From Eubacteriales bacterium (GTDB lineage: Bacteria > Bacillota > Clostridia > Lachnospirales > Lachnospiraceae): DNA of 58,049 bases. The translations under genes and the position numbers were made by a program. The stretch spans positions 1-58,049 of the forward strand of contig JAUNFZ010000006.1 of NCBI GenBank assembly GCA_030524785.1, written 5' to 3'. Positions 24,440 to 33,845 of the stretch are shown here, piece after piece; the stretch's first letter is position 1; each line of letters starts with the position of its first letter. Under the pieces are notes generated by a model. It was not told the origin of the DNA. It saw only the letters and a list, made by a program, of their open reading frames with translations, and made no database searches.

Positions 24440-25147
24440 ATGCGTATAGAAGAACTAAAAAAAGGATTGATTGTATCCTGTCAGGCAACGTCTGAGGAGC
24501 CGATGCGGGAAAGTTCCATTATCGGAAGGTTTGCGCTGGCAGCTCAGATGGGCGGAGCGGTAGGGGTACGCATCAACGGCGTTGCCGATATTCTGGCCTC
24601 AAAACAACTGGTACATATTCCGGTGGTGGGTCTGATTAAACATGTATATCCCGGATATTGGAGCTATATTACGCCAACCCTTCGGGATGTGGAAAGTGTC
24701 TATATGACAGGGGCCGAAATTGTGGCGGTGGATGTGACAAAACTGCCGAAACCTGAGGGAAAAACTGCCCGGGAGCTTATACGCCAGATTAAAAAAGAAT
24801 TTCCCGATATTCTTCTGATGGGAGACGTGTCTACCCTTGAGGAGGGAATTGCGGCGGAGGCGGAAGGATGCGACCTGGTATCATCCACTCTGGCGGGCTA
24901 TACAGAGTATACCCGTAACTATGAGGATAACAGAATTATTGAGCTGCAGGATCCTGATATCGAGCTGGTGGCTGCCCTTACACAGAAAGTGAAAATTCCT
25001 GTGGTAGCGGAGGGAAGATACTGGGACGATACACTGGCTTCCAGAGCGTTTCAGGCAGGAGCCCACAATGTGGTAATCGGCGCAGGAATTACAAGACCTC
25101 AGATCATCACGCAGAAAATTGTAAACAATATTCAGAAGTATCTGTGA
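24440..25147 (+). CDS. nanE: N-acetylmannosamine-6-phosphate 2-epimerase
   Basis: A 235-residue TIM-barrel epimerase of the NanE family. VSCQA(T) at the N-terminus, GAVGVRINGV, PVVGLIKHVYP, VAVDVTKLPKP, and VVAEGRY in the phosphate/active-site region are all family marks. It converts ManNAc-6-P to GlcNAc-6-P. It is followed by a ROK kinase that could make ManNAc-6-P, as in NanK-NanE pairs. No sialic acid lyase (NanA) is seen, so free ManNAc or a related amino sugar may be the imported substrate (inference). Confidence 0.9.
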   Translation: MRIEELKKGLIVSCQATSEEPMRESSIIGRFALAAQMGGAVGVRINGVADILASKQLVHIPVVGLIKHVYPGYWSYITPTLRDVESVYMTGAEIVAVDVTKLPKPEGKTARELIRQIKKEFPDILLMGDVSTLEEGIAAEAEGCDLVSSTLAGYTEYTRNYEDNRIIELQDPDIELVAALTQKVKIPVVAEGRYWDDTLASRAFQAGAHNVVIGAGITRPQIITQKIVNNIQKYL

Positions 25148-25174
25148 CGGAAAGCGGCAGTGAGGTGACATGAA

Positions 25175-26137
25175 TTGGCGGTAATCGGGATTGATACGGG
25201 TGGAACGAAAATTGCCGGTGCCCTGATGGATGAATCGGGAAAAATTTTGAAAAAAATGCGGCTGCCGAATACGGGACGCACCGGCGGGTCTATCATGGAT
25301 GCCTATCGGTGCATCATAAGGGAGCTGGGCAAGGACGCAGAGTATGAGGCTGTGGGTATCGGCGCCGGCGGGCGCATCGAGGAACACAGCGGAAAAGTGC
25401 TTTATGCGGTAGAGATTTATAAAGATTATATTGGATTGGAAATCAAAAAGATACTGGAGCAGGAGTTTGGAAAACCAGTATTTGTAACAAACGATTGTCG
25501 GGCCGGGCTTTTGGGGGAAGTCTGGCTTGGAGCTGCAAAAAATTACCAAAAAGTGCTGGCGCTGATCCTGGGAACCGGCGTGGGAGGCGGCGTATTTTAT
25601 GACGGCGTACTCCTGGACGGCAGCAGGGGTGGTATGGGCGAATTTGGCCATATGATTCTGCATAACGGCGGGCGCCTCTGCGCCTGCGGGCAGAGAGGGT
25701 GCGCGGAACAATATCTTTCAGGCACGGCTCTCTGGCAACGGTATAATGAAAGGGTAGCTAAAGCGGATGACGTTGGGAAAAGGGTGGGAATGAAGCAGGG
25801 GGCAGAGACCAAAATTTCTTCGGGATATGATTTCTTTAAAAGGCAGTCGCAGGGGGACAGCCTGGCAGGGGAAATTCTGAAAGAATTTACGGAGGATCTG
25901 GCGGTCTGCCTTGTGAATCTGGCAAATGCCTTTGATCCGGATGCGTTGCTGATCGGCGGCGGCCTGATTGATACCCGTGAAATATGGTGGGATGAGATGA
26001 AGCAGACTTATATTTCTCTGGGAAATCTTTATGTGAAACACATTCCGCTTTTGGCGGCGGCCTATGGAAACGATGCGGCACTGGCGGGAGCGGCAAAATT
26101 TGCCCTGGACGGACTGAGGCGAAATCGCGGCCAGTAA
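25175..26137 (+). CDS. ROK-family sugar kinase (probable ManNAc kinase)
   Basis: A 320-residue kinase. ATP-binding GIDTGGTKIAGAL opens the protein; catalytic DCRAGLLGE, the second phosphate loop LGTGVGGG, and the ROK zinc motif CACGQRGCAEQ follow. It starts at TTG 25175 with GAGGTGA upstream; the ATG at 25170 is out of frame. Beside nanE it most likely phosphorylates N-acetylmannosamine at C6, but glucokinase-like action is possible. Confidence 0.85.
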   Translation: MAVIGIDTGGTKIAGALMDESGKILKKMRLPNTGRTGGSIMDAYRCIIRELGKDAEYEAVGIGAGGRIEEHSGKVLYAVEIYKDYIGLEIKKILEQEFGKPVFVTNDCRAGLLGEVWLGAAKNYQKVLALILGTGVGGGVFYDGVLLDGSRGGMGEFGHMILHNGGRLCACGQRGCAEQYLSGTALWQRYNERVAKADDVGKRVGMKQGAETKISSGYDFFKRQSQGDSLAGEILKEFTEDLAVCLVNLANAFDPDALLIGGGLIDTREIWWDEMKQTYISLGNLYVKHIPLLAAAYGNDAALAGAAKFALDGLRRNRGQ

Positions 26138-26160
26138 AACAGATATTGGAGGATATAATA

Positions 26161-27204
26161 ATGTATATCATACTGAATGAAATAAAAGACCAGTTTTTTG
26201 CTCTGGAAAAGACAGTAAAAAAAGTAAAGGAGATGGAGGCGCCGCTGACGGAACAATTTATGGGGGCGAAAAAAACAGTGATTTTCGGTTCGGGTTCCAG
26301 CTACCTTTTGGCGAAATCCATGGCGGCGCAGCTGATGCAGCTGGCGGGGATTCCCTCATATCCTGTGCCGGCGGGGGATTTCCTTGTACAGCCTGAGGAT
26401 TATGCGAAAGCAGTCAGAGGCGCTCTGGTGGTTACGATTTCCCGCTCCGGAAGCACCAGCGAGATTATTATGGCGGTGAAAAAAGCCAAAGAGATGGGAG
26501 CTCTGGGATGTGTTTCCTACTGTGCTGTGGAAAAGGCAGAGATATCTGCCCTGAGTGATCTCGACGTGGAGCTTCCCTGGTGCTTTGACGCATCAGTCTG
26601 CCAGACCAGAACGGTTACAAATCTCTATGCGGCGCTGCTTTTAACAGCGGCCCTCTGCGTAAAGGAGAAAAAGATCATTTCCAGCCTGGAAAGGGCGCCA
26701 AAGCTTTTTGAGAAATACTGCGGGACATACGATACGGTATTTGAGGATATCGGCCGCTATGCCTGGAACCATGCGGTAGTCCTGGCGGACAGCAGCGTGG
26801 CGGGACTGGCGGAGGAGGGCGCTTTGGCCTTTAAAGAAATCTGCCAGATGAACTCTAATTTTTACCATGTGCTGGATGTAAGGCATGGTCCCATGGTGAT
26901 GGTGAATAAAGATACGCTTGTGATTGTATTTGCAGCCGGGCAGAATAAAAAGCTTCTGCAGGAGCTGATAAAAGATATACAGAAAAAGGGCGCTCTTTGC
27001 GTGGTGTTTGACTGCGGAATGGACAGGGAAGTCGGGGAGGAGATCTGCATCAATCTGCCAAAGGAACTGGATAGCCGGGCGGCGGCTCTGTTTATGATGT
27101 ATGGAATCCAGCGTCTCACCTATGAAAAAGCGATGCGCAGGCGGGTGAATCCGGACGCGCCGGATGGCCTGGACGCCTGGATTAAACTGGAAGAAGTGTT
27201 ATAA
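26161..27204 (+). CDS. SIS-domain sugar isomerase/deaminase
   Basis: A 347-residue protein with two SIS domains like the isomerase half of GlmS and like AgaS/FrlB-type deaminases. The phosphosugar loops are FGSGSSY and ISRSGSTSE; FKEICQM and RHGPMVMV lie in the second domain, as in GlmS. It would deaminate an amino-sugar phosphate to a ketose phosphate. The ATG at 26161 follows TTGGAGGATATAATA. With NanE but no NagA deacetylase in the operon, either a distant NagA is used or the true substrate is not acetylated. Confidence 0.82.
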   Translation: MYIILNEIKDQFFALEKTVKKVKEMEAPLTEQFMGAKKTVIFGSGSSYLLAKSMAAQLMQLAGIPSYPVPAGDFLVQPEDYAKAVRGALVVTISRSGSTSEIIMAVKKAKEMGALGCVSYCAVEKAEISALSDLDVELPWCFDASVCQTRTVTNLYAALLLTAALCVKEKKIISSLERAPKLFEKYCGTYDTVFEDIGRYAWNHAVVLADSSVAGLAEEGALAFKEICQMNSNFYHVLDVRHGPMVMVNKDTLVIVFAAGQNKKLLQELIKDIQKKGALCVVFDCGMDREVGEEICINLPKELDSRAAALFMMYGIQRLTYEKAMRRRVNPDAPDGLDAWIKLEEVL

Positions 27205-27214
27205 AAACGTTTTT
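27203..27214. promoter_or_regulatory. LacI-type operator, upstream copy
   Basis: The 12-base palindrome AAAAACGTTTTT overlaps the stop codon of the SIS gene, about 207 bases before the LacI gene. The same core lies in the 28-base palindrome at 28719-28746. Confidence 0.5.
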
Positions 27215-27253
27215 CGAATAGGAAGTGGATAACAAAATACGCAGATTTTCAAG

Positions 27254-27295
27254 GTTGGATGCTCGATATGAGAGTGTCCAACTTTTGCATTTTTT
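27254..27295 (+). terminator. Terminator of the GntR operon
   Basis: GTTGGA (27254-27259) pairs with TCCAAC (27277-27282), followed by TTTTGCATTTTTT. It separates the amino-sugar operon from the LacI gene. Confidence 0.65.
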
Positions 27296-27420
27296 CAAAA
27301 AAACATAAAAATTTTTATAGATTTTTATAAAAAAGAATGATATAATTTCGGCAAAAAGTTTGAGTCGCCGTGCGGGGTCTTGGGTATCATGCAGATACCG
27401 GCGGCTTGGAGGAGAACAAT

Positions 27421-28479
27421 TTGCAGGATACAATAACAAAAACAAAAGAGACGGTGCGTAAACAGGCGTCTATTACAGATGTAGCCCGGCTGGCAGGCGT
27501 ATCGGTGGGAACCGTTTCCCATGCGCTTAACTCGGTGGGGTATGTAAAACAGGAGACGAAGGAAAAAATTTTAAGGGCGGCAAAGGAATTAAATTATGTT
27601 CCCAACCGTGCCGGGCGGATTTTGAAAACGAGCCAGACCAAACTGGTTATGCTGGCCATTCCTGATACATCAAACGAAATCTATTTTGGCATGATCGAGG
27701 GAGTTCAGAACGAAATCAAGGCTTTGGGGTATTCCCTGCTTTTGTACTATACCAACGGCGAGATGGAGGGAGAGCTCCATGCTGTGAAGCTTCTGCAGGA
27801 ACGGGTAGTGGACGGGTTGATTATGGTTCATTTTTCCTATGATCCTGTGCTGCTTGGGGAGATTGAACGCTGCTCGCAGCCTGTGGTTCTGCTTGGCATG
27901 TGCAATCATCTCTGGGCAGAAAAGGGATATGGATTTGATACGGTTTCAATTGACGTATACAGCGGAATTTATTCGGCAGTGCGCCATTTAATTAAAATTG
28001 GCCATCGAAGAATCGGTTATCTGGCGGGAAGAAAGGATACGGAAGTTTACCGGCAGCGTTTTGAAGCTTACCGGGATGCGCTGAAGGACTCCGGCATTGA
28101 ATACCGGGAGCAGTATGTATACTGGGGCGATTGGACGCAGATGGGCGGATACAGCGGCGGAAGGATACTGTATCAGATGCAGGAACGGCCGACAGCAATC
28201 TGTGCTTCTAACGACCTTCAGGCGATTGGGTGCTGGGAAGCTGTCTCTGATCTGGGGGGAAAAATCCCCAAAAATATTGCCCTGACCGGGCTGGACAATT
28301 TGAACATCTGTAAAATTTTGGGAATTACCTCCTTCGATATGAAAGAGAATATGATGGGGACAGAAGCGGCCAGACATCTGATGGCAAGGCTTGGAGGAAG
28401 CCGTGGGGACTACCAGAACCTGTATTTCCGGCCGGAACTGCAGGTACGGGACAGCAGCCTGTATACCAGAGAGGCATAG
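27421..28479 (+). CDS. LacI-family transcriptional regulator
   Basis: A 352-residue LacI repressor. Residues about 15-64 are the DNA-binding domain (ITDVARLAGVSVGTVSHALN, then the hinge start NYVPNRAGRIL). The rest is a sugar-binding type I fold with SIDVYSGIYSAVRHLI and TGLDNLNICKI. The start is TTG 27421 with GGAGGAG six bases upstream; the frame is open 17 codons further, but no good site is there. It lies directly before transporter set 3, whose promoter carries a large palindrome with the core AAAAACGTTTTT. Confidence 0.88.
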   Translation: MQDTITKTKETVRKQASITDVARLAGVSVGTVSHALNSVGYVKQETKEKILRAAKELNYVPNRAGRILKTSQTKLVMLAIPDTSNEIYFGMIEGVQNEIKALGYSLLLYYTNGEMEGELHAVKLLQERVVDGLIMVHFSYDPVLLGEIERCSQPVVLLGMCNHLWAEKGYGFDTVSIDVYSGIYSAVRHLIKIGHRRIGYLAGRKDTEVYRQRFEAYRDALKDSGIEYREQYVYWGDWTQMGGYSGGRILYQMQERPTAICASNDLQAIGCWEAVSDLGGKIPKNIALTGLDNLNICKILGITSFDMKENMMGTEAARHLMARLGGSRGDYQNLYFRPELQVRDSSLYTREA

Positions 28480-28506
28480 ACCACGAAAGGAATAAAAGAG
28501 CTTAGC

Positions 28507-28551
28507 AAACAGCCGGGCGGGTTTTCTTTGGAAAATCTTCCGGCTGTTTTT
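28507..28551 (+). terminator. Terminator of the LacI gene
   Basis: AAACAGCCGG pairs with CCGGCTGTTT across a 23-base loop, followed by TT; strong intrinsic terminator 28 bases after the stop. Confidence 0.78.
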
Positions 28552-28685
28552 GCGGGCTGGAACAGAGACTGTGGCACAAAAATTTGCAAAAATGTTTAAA
28601 CGTTTTTCTTTAAAGAAAAAACTGATATTAAAATTTTAGAAAAAATGCACAAAAACTAAAATAAAATATTGTTTAAAATATCATA

Positions 28686-28746
28686 TTGAAATAGAAAAAT
28701 TATAGTGTATAATAAAAATTAAATATAAAAACGTTTTTATATTTAA
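28686..28746 (+). promoter_or_regulatory. Promoter and 28-base palindromic operator of transporter set 3
   Basis: TTGAAA (28686-28691), 16-base spacer, TATAAT (28708-28713). Bases 28719-28746 are a perfect 28-base palindrome centred on ACGT with core AAAAACGTTTTT (28727-28738), covering the transcription start. A related half-like site (TTTAAACGTTTTT) lies at 28595-28607. This is an ideal repression site for the LacI protein encoded just upstream. Confidence 0.82.
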
Positions 28747-28771
28747 AGAAAAAAGTGAAAGGAGAACACTT

Positions 28772-29788
28772 ATGAAGAAAAAATTAGTATCCCTGATTCT
28801 GACAACGGCTATGGCAGCCACCATGATTGCAGGAAGCGTAATGGCTGAGGAATCCTTCAATCCGGACACCGAGACGGATACCATTCCCTATGACCAGCTG
28901 GAAGAACAGTTCGGTCCCGTTGCGGATCTGGAACTGCCGGAGGAAATTTCCATGGGCGGTATCCTGAAAAATCAGGCAAACGAGTTCTGGCTGGCTCTTG
29001 GAGACGGTATGACCTCCTATGCGGAAGAAAACGGAGCTTCAATCGACATCCAGGCGACCAGAACAGAAACAGATACTGCCGGACAGCTTTCTATCGCAGA
29101 GACCATGCTTCAGAATGAATACGACGCGCTGATTCTTTCCCCGTTGACAAACGAGTGTCTTGACTCTGCGGTTGCCACGGCGAAGGAAAGCGGTATTCCT
29201 ATCGTCAATGCAAACTGCGAGTATGTGGCGGATGCGGACGTATTTGTCGGCGGCCTGCAGATTGAAATCGGACACAAAGCGGCGGATTATATCGCAGAGA
29301 AAATCGGCGAGGCCGGTAAAGTTGCGATTATTGAAGGCGTTTCCGGTACGTTTACCTCTATCCAGCGTGTAAACGGATTTAACGAGCAGATTGCAAACTA
29401 TCCTGATATCGAAGTTGTAGCCAGCGTTCCGGCAGATTACGAAATGGAAAAAGGTATGAACGTTGCAACGGATATCCTGACACAGAACGACGATATCGCA
29501 GCTATCTATTGCTGCAACGACAACATGGCACTGGGCGCAGTGGAAGCTCTGAGAGCTGCCGGCAAACTGGGCGAAGTTGTTGTAATCGGCGTGGACGGAA
29601 CAGGCGACGCATACAAATCCATCCATGCAGGAGAGCTGAATGCAACGGTTGACCAGTTCCCCGCAGTAAACGGCGAGGTTGCGGTAGAAGTGGCGTTAAG
29701 ACTGATGGCCGGACAGGAGATCCCGCGTGTGGTAAGTACTCCGATCGAAGTTGTCGATGCAGACAACGCGGCAGAATTTGATAAGTAA
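28772..29788 (+). CDS. Sugar-binding protein of ABC transporter set 3
   Basis: A 338-residue RbsB-like receptor. The signal peptide of about 24 residues ends SVMA before EESFNPD, with no lipobox cysteine. An acidic linker of about 40 residues precedes the first lobe (MGGILKNQANEFWLALGDGM). VIGVDGTGDAYKSI marks lobe 2. The ATG follows GTGAAAGGAGAAC. It is first in its operon and followed by a long hairpin at 29865-29907. Confidence 0.9.
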   Translation: MKKKLVSLILTTAMAATMIAGSVMAEESFNPDTETDTIPYDQLEEQFGPVADLELPEEISMGGILKNQANEFWLALGDGMTSYAEENGASIDIQATRTETDTAGQLSIAETMLQNEYDALILSPLTNECLDSAVATAKESGIPIVNANCEYVADADVFVGGLQIEIGHKAADYIAEKIGEAGKVAIIEGVSGTFTSIQRVNGFNEQIANYPDIEVVASVPADYEMEKGMNVATDILTQNDDIAAIYCCNDNMALGAVEALRAAGKLGEVVVIGVDGTGDAYKSIHAGELNATVDQFPAVNGEVAVEVALRLMAGQEIPRVVSTPIEVVDADNAAEFDK

Positions 29789-29864
29789 GTTGCTGTATGC
29801 TGGTTTCAGGCGTATCACCATAAAAGAATGACATCAGAGGAGAGACAGCGGTAGGAATAGGTGT

Positions 29865-29907
29865 AAGGCGCGGACTGTAAAGCTGTGAGCCGAGCAGTGC
29901 GCGCCTT
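29865..29907 (+). other. Long intercistronic hairpin after the set 3 binding protein
   Basis: AAGGCGCG pairs with CGCGCCTT, extended inside by ACTG/CAGT past one G-G mismatch. No direct U-tract. Likely a message-stabilising or partial stop structure between the binding protein and the ATPase. Confidence 0.6.
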
Positions 29908-29953
29908 AAGCAGCTTTTGGCCTCAATATTTATTTAAGAACGCGGGTGGGGAA

Positions 29954-31456
29954 ATGAATTTATCTAATGAAATTATTTTGAAGATGGAACATATCAGCAA
30001 AAGTTTCGGGGCGGTACAGGCGTTAGACGACGTCCACTTTGAACTGCGCAAAGGTGAGATCCATGCGCTGGTGGGAGAAAACGGCGCAGGTAAAAGTACA
30101 TTTTTAAATATTATGTCAGGAAACTACAGGCAGGACAGCGGCGAAATTTATCTGAACGGAGAGGCGGTGCAGTTTAGGACGCCCCTGGCGGCCAAGGAGA
30201 AGGGCATAGTTAAGGTACACCAGGAGCTGCAGCTTATCCCGGAAATCTCCGTTGCGCAGAATATGTTTCTTGGAAATGAAATCACGGGCAGGTTTGGAAC
30301 CATCAATTTTAAAGAGATGGAAAAGAAGTCCAACGAAATGCTGAAAATGCTCCATGCAGGATTTGACAGCAGTGTGATTACAAAAACGTTGAGCACTGCG
30401 CAGCAGCAGATGGTGGAGATTGCCAAGGCACTGCTGAACGACTTTAGCGTATTGGCTCTGGACGAGCCCACTGCCAGTCTGACCAACAAGGAGATTGACG
30501 AGCTTTTTAAGATTGTAAAGGAGCTGCAGAGGCAGGGGAAATCGATTATTTATATTTCCCACAGAATGGATGAAATTTTTGAAATTTGTGACAGAGTAAC
30601 TGTTTTCAGAGACGGAAAGTACATCGACACGGTAAATGTCAGCGAGGTAGATTCGCCTGCGCTGGTGAAGATGATGGTTGGCCGGGATATCGGCAGCGAG
30701 AACTATCATACGGATAAACCTGTAAGCGAAGACACGATTCTGGAAGTAAAAAATCTTACAGGCGGCAATGATCGATTTGAAAATATTAGTTTCAGCCTGA
30801 AAAAAGGCGAGATTCTGGGGCTGGCGGGACTGGTGGGCGCCGGCAGGACGGAGCTGGTAAGAGCTATTTTCGGCGCGGACACAGTAAAGAGCGGAGAAAT
30901 TTTTCTGAAAGGAAAGAAAACGGCAATCACCTGCCCGAAGGACGCCATGGATAACGGCATTATGCTGATTCCGGAGGACAGGAAACTGCAGGGATTTGTT
31001 CCGGGGCTTACAAATACAGCCAACGTGGCGCTGAGCAACCTGGACAAATACAGGAAAAACGGTGTTTTGAATTTTTCTTATATGGATCGGCAGGTAAAAG
31101 AAATTACGGACAAGCTGAACGTGCATCCGAAGGATAACCATCTTCGGACAAGCCAGCTTTCCGGCGGCAACCAGCAAAAAATTGTGGTGGCGAAAGCTTT
31201 GAATGTAGAGCCGGAGATATTGATTCTGGACGAGCCCACAAGGGGAATCGACGTAAATGCAAAGCACGAAATCTATGAGCTGATCCGGCGTCTGGCGGAC
31301 GATGGCAAATCCATTATTCTGATATCTTCAGAACTTCCGGAAGTACTGAAGCTCAGCGACCGGATTCTGGTGATGTATGAAGGAAAGATGACCGGCCAGC
31401 TTTCCGGCAGAGAAGCAACCGAAAATGATGTTATGCAGTATGCGGTAGGAGGCTGA
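29954..31456 (+). CDS. Sugar ABC transporter ATP-binding protein, set 3
   Basis: A 500-residue tandem ATPase. Domain 1: GENGAGKST, LSTAQQQ, LDEPTASLT. Domain 2: GLVGAGRTE, LSGGNQQK, LDEPTRGID. The ATG at 29954 after GGTGGGGAA is preferred to an upstream GTG/ATG that would begin inside the hairpin. Partners are at 28772 and 31462. Confidence 0.93.
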   Translation: MNLSNEIILKMEHISKSFGAVQALDDVHFELRKGEIHALVGENGAGKSTFLNIMSGNYRQDSGEIYLNGEAVQFRTPLAAKEKGIVKVHQELQLIPEISVAQNMFLGNEITGRFGTINFKEMEKKSNEMLKMLHAGFDSSVITKTLSTAQQQMVEIAKALLNDFSVLALDEPTASLTNKEIDELFKIVKELQRQGKSIIYISHRMDEIFEICDRVTVFRDGKYIDTVNVSEVDSPALVKMMVGRDIGSENYHTDKPVSEDTILEVKNLTGGNDRFENISFSLKKGEILGLAGLVGAGRTELVRAIFGADTVKSGEIFLKGKKTAITCPKDAMDNGIMLIPEDRKLQGFVPGLTNTANVALSNLDKYRKNGVLNFSYMDRQVKEITDKLNVHPKDNHLRTSQLSGGNQQKIVVAKALNVEPEILILDEPTRGIDVNAKHEIYELIRRLADDGKSIILISSELPEVLKLSDRILVMYEGKMTGQLSGREATENDVMQYAVGG

Positions 31457-31461
31457 ACAAA

Positions 31462-32400
31462 GTGAAAAAGTTATTGAAAAATCCAAATGTCTCAAGAAAG
31501 TTTGGGATCGTTGCCAGCTTACTGGCGTTGATGCTTATCTTTACCATGCTGACGAATAAATTTTTGTCTGTCAGCAATTTCCTGAATATTTTGCAGCAGG
31601 CGGCAATTAACCTCTGCGTGGCAGTGGGCATGACCTTCGTAATTATTACCGGGGGAATCGATCTTTCGGTGGGATCTGTGATGGCGCTGAGCGGTATGAT
31701 TATTGCAAAAATCATGGACGGCGGGATGACGCCGGCTGTGGCGGTGCTGATCGGACTGGCGGCGGGGGTACTGCTTGGAGGACTGAATGGACTGATGATT
31801 GCAAAGATGAAGCTGCAGCCCTTTCTTGTCACGCTGGGCACTATGAGCGCCTACCGGGGAATTACGCTGATTATTTCCGACGGCCTTCCGGTGCGAGGAT
31901 TTTCCAGCGCTTACGTAAATTTCATGAATTCCCTGAACGGATTAATTCCGCTTCCGATTATTATTTCGCTGATTCTGGCGTTTGCGGCGCTGATTGTTCT
32001 GAGATACTTTAAATTCGGACAGTACTTGTTCGCCCTGGGCGGAAACGAGGAGGCGACCAGGCTCTCCGGCATTAATACGGCGAAAATGAAAATCATGACG
32101 TATGCTTTCAGCGGGTTCTGCAGCGCGCTGGCGGCAGTGATCTTTCTTGGAAGGCTGGGAGCGGCAGATCCCCAGGCGGGAAACGGATATGAAATGAATG
32201 CGATTGCGGCGGCCGCCATTGGCGGAGCGTCCCTGGCAGGAGGCAAGGGCAGTATCGTCGGAACTATTATCGGATGCCTGATTCTTCAGACGCTCAATAA
32301 CGGGCTGACGCTTCTGAACGTGCAGTCCTTCTATCAGACTTTTGCGATTGGCGTGATCGTTCTGATTGCAACCATGATTGACCGCTATTCTTCAAAATAG
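31462..32400 (+). CDS. Sugar ABC transporter permease (RbsC-like), set 3
   Basis: A 312-residue CUT2 permease with ITGGIDLSVGSVMALSG, GNEEATRLSGIN and AIGGASLAGGKGS loops. The start is GTG 31462; its ribosome binding site AGGAGG is inside the end of the ATPase gene, so translation is closely coupled. Confidence 0.92.
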   Translation: MKKLLKNPNVSRKFGIVASLLALMLIFTMLTNKFLSVSNFLNILQQAAINLCVAVGMTFVIITGGIDLSVGSVMALSGMIIAKIMDGGMTPAVAVLIGLAAGVLLGGLNGLMIAKMKLQPFLVTLGTMSAYRGITLIISDGLPVRGFSSAYVNFMNSLNGLIPLPIIISLILAFAALIVLRYFKFGQYLFALGGNEEATRLSGINTAKMKIMTYAFSGFCSALAAVIFLGRLGAADPQAGNGYEMNAIAAAAIGGASLAGGKGSIVGTIIGCLILQTLNNGLTLLNVQSFYQTFAIGVIVLIATMIDRYSSK

Positions 32401-32466
32401 GCAGTCATTCGGCTATGCGTCAGACGTCAAAAAATATATCCCAGGAAGGGCGAAAGGAGCAAAACT

Positions 32467-33660
32467 ATGGAAAATTTAATTCGCGAAACATTTAAAGCTG
32501 GAAACGGTATTTTTAAAATGGTGCCAAATTTTATTCCTGTAAAATTCGGCGCGCCGGGACGCCGTTTAAAAATTCATCCAGATGATTATTTCAAATTCGG
32601 CGCAGACTCGGGAACCATTATGGAGCGGTGGTTCTGTGCGGTACACAACACCCGCAGCAAGAATCCGAAGCGCCCGGATCAGGGCCTGAGCTATGTAATC
32701 TCGGAGAACGGAGAAACTTTTCTGTTCAGGGACGCGGTGGCGGAGCTGAAAGAAGAACTGATTGGCAGCGAACTGCAGGAAAAATACGGAACGTTTCCGG
32801 TATTTTCCAAGATCTTTGATTACGAGACGCCGCTGTATTTCCACTTCCATCCAGAAACAGGCGTTGCGAAGAACGTGGGGTGCCAGGCGAAGCCGGAGTG
32901 CTATTATTTTCCGCCGCAGCTGAATAATTACGTGGGCCGCCGCCCGTCTACTTATATGGGCTTCAACTCTGATGTGACAAAGGAACAGGTCAGAGAATGT
33001 ATCGCCCACTACAGTGACTACGACACTCATATTACCAGCCTTTCCAGGGCCTTTGATCTGGAAATCGGCACCGGATGGTATATTCCGGCGGGCGTACTTC
33101 ATGCGCCGGGCTCCCTTTTGACTTACGAACCCCAGTGGGGAACCGACTTAAACTGCGTGCTGGAAAATGTGGTGTGCGGCGAAGTGTTCGGGGAGAACTA
33201 CAGAAATGATATTGTTCCGGAAACGGAAGAAAATAAAGTGGACTACATCATGAACGCCATTGACTGGGAAGCAAACTTTGATCCCGACTTTAAGAAAACG
33301 TATTTCCGTCCTCCGGTAAAGCTTCCGAAGACGCAGGAGGGACTGATTGAGAAATGGGTCTGCTATGGAAATGACTACATTACCGCCAAGGAAGTGACCA
33401 TTCTTCCGGGCAGCGAGGTGGTGCTGAAAGATAAGGCTGCCTACGGCGCATTTATTGTGCAGGGCTTCGGAAAATTCGGCGGTTTCCATGCGGAGGCAGT
33501 CAACATGATGCGCGTGGGCGATCAGACTGCGGATGAATATTTTGTAAGTAAAGACAGCGCGGACAAAGGCGTGCGTATTGTGAACAACAGCCAGGTGGAG
33601 CCTATGGTAATTCTGCAGCATTTCGGGCCGGATAATGCAGTGTACATAGAGCAGGCATAA
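32467..33660 (+). CDS. Mannose-6-phosphate isomerase-like cupin protein
   Basis: A 397-residue protein with the cupin layout of type I phosphomannose isomerase-like proteins. LYFHFHPETG and GWYIPAGVLHAPGS supply metal-binding histidines and glutamate, followed by a second cupin-like half (EVTILPGSEVVL). It probably isomerises a sugar or sugar phosphate brought in by transporter set 3, with which it shares the LacI-type promoter. No kinase lies in this operon, so it may act on a free sugar or rely on a kinase elsewhere (inference). ATG with CGAAAGGAGC upstream. Confidence 0.72.
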   Translation: MENLIRETFKAGNGIFKMVPNFIPVKFGAPGRRLKIHPDDYFKFGADSGTIMERWFCAVHNTRSKNPKRPDQGLSYVISENGETFLFRDAVAELKEELIGSELQEKYGTFPVFSKIFDYETPLYFHFHPETGVAKNVGCQAKPECYYFPPQLNNYVGRRPSTYMGFNSDVTKEQVRECIAHYSDYDTHITSLSRAFDLEIGTGWYIPAGVLHAPGSLLTYEPQWGTDLNCVLENVVCGEVFGENYRNDIVPETEENKVDYIMNAIDWEANFDPDFKKTYFRPPVKLPKTQEGLIEKWVCYGNDYITAKEVTILPGSEVVLKDKAAYGAFIVQGFGKFGGFHAEAVNMMRVGDQTADEYFVSKDSADKGVRIVNNSQVEPMVILQHFGPDNAVYIEQA

Positions 33661-33734
33661 AGCTGCGAGCGGGCAAATCCAAATGCCGGCGGCTGAAAAT
33701 GAGGTCTCTAAAGTGAAAAATTGACTGAAATGTG

Positions 33735-33779
33735 CGGGAGAGAAGGCGCTGAGTTTCTTAAAAACAAGCCTCTCTCCCG
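33735..33779 (+). terminator. Terminator between convergent genes
   Basis: CGGGAGAGAAGGC pairs with GCCTCTCTCCCG with one bulged base; TATTTGATTTTT follows. It ends transporter set 3 and may also serve the gene on the other strand. Confidence 0.75.
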
Positions 33780-33845
33780 TATTTGATTTTTGTGAAGCGG
33801 GGCTATTTTTCGGGTGACTGGTTTGATGTTCCATTTGGCTGATTA

